6,891 nucleotides of DNA from Myxococcales bacterium. GTDB taxonomy: Bacteria > Desulfobacterota_B > Binatia > UBA1149 > SPBQ01. The notes beneath the pieces were generated by a model that was not told the origin of the DNA, ran no database searches, and saw nothing but the letters and a program-made list of their open reading frames with translations. The stretch lies in the NCBI GenBank assembly GCA_004525875.1, contig SPBQ01000124.1, positions 1 through 6,891 of the forward strand, read 5' to 3'. The position numbers were made by a program, and so were the translations under genes. Below, piece by piece: positions 6,698 to 6,891 of the stretch (within the stretch, counting starts at the first letter, position 1; the number at the start of each line of letters is the position of its first letter).

Positions 6698-6891
6698 TCA
6701 TGAAGCGCCGCGAGTGCGAAGGAATGCCAGGTACTTCAACAGCTCTTCCTCTTCCTCCGCGGTCAGATCATAGATCGCGAAGGCGGCCAGCCTCCTGCGG
6801 CGTCCGCCACTCTCCGCGGTGGGCAGCAAGTACCCCGCCTTCTCCATCAACGTCTCGTAGGGAACGGCGTAGACCTCCGACAAGCTGTGGA
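6698..6891 (-). CDS. C-terminal end of an XRE-type helix-turn-helix regulator (partial, start outside window)
   Basis: The frame is open to the right edge of the window and ends at the TGA at 6700-6698. About 64 residues are visible. HSLSEVYAVPYETLMEKAGYL matches the last helix and exit segment of XRE/Cro-C1 DNA-binding domains (the LAxxLxVPxEELLxxAGYL pattern). The acidic tail LTAEEEEELLKYLAFLRTR matches the short C-terminal helix found in many small XRE regulators of this kind. The recognition helix itself lies outside the window. A TTG at 6883 could be mistaken for a start, but the homology runs through it. It lies upstream of the molybdoenzyme operon on the same strand, so it may regulate it, though the 329-base gap and separate promoter leave that open. 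Confidence 0.72.
   Translation of the reverse strand, partial: HSLSEVYAVPYETLMEKAGYLLPTAESGGRRRRLAAFAIYDLTAEEEEELLKYLAFLRTRGAS

Noticed and set aside
6552..6773. + strand ORF of 73 codons across the intergenic region
   Set aside because: It runs antisense into the XRE-type gene, has no recognisable motif, and no ribosome-binding site is evident.

Overview
The window is GC-rich, densely packed bacterial DNA. The family mix suggests a proteobacterium, perhaps gammaproteobacterial, with some anaerobic or sulfur/metalloid respiratory capacity. That placement is an inference from gene content; the sequence alone does not fix the taxon. I see no rRNA, tRNA, CRISPR array, insertion sequence or phage gene.

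Layout: positions 1-1613 read on the + strand. They hold the 3' part of a ClsC-like phospholipase D/cardiolipin synthase (1-885, open at the left edge) and a small FMN nitroreductase-family protein (966-1613). Only 10 bases separate the nitroreductase stop from the end of a convergent minus-strand operon (6368 down to 1624). In transcription order the operon encodes a four-cluster ferredoxin-like electron-transfer subunit, an eight-helix NrfD/PsrC-type membrane quinone subunit, a large molybdopterin (bis-MGD) catalytic subunit with a Cys Mo ligand, and a TorD-type maturation chaperone. Further upstream on the same strand is the C-terminal end of an XRE-type DNA-binding protein (6698-6891, open at the right edge). 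The 329-base gap between it and the operon carries a plausible minus-strand promoter and a perfect 18-bp palindrome.

How the genes fit together: the four operon genes form a textbook complex iron-sulfur molybdoenzyme (CISM) of the polysulfide/thiosulfate/tetrathionate/arsenate/selenate reductase group, in the order B-C-A-D. Electrons would pass between the membrane quinone pool (NrfD subunit), the [Fe-S] wire and the Mo site. The chaperone would hold the catalytic subunit until cofactor loading is complete and, normally, until Tat export. The substrate cannot be assigned from sequence reading alone.

Two oddities stand out. First, a clear twin-arginine leader (start 4870) lies directly upstream of the catalytic ORF but in a different frame. 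The gene therefore appears broken by a one- or two-base indel in a GC-only stretch, either a real mutation or an assembly error. Second, the ferredoxin-like subunit has Asn where the second cysteine of its third cluster motif should be, with an extra Cys two residues earlier.
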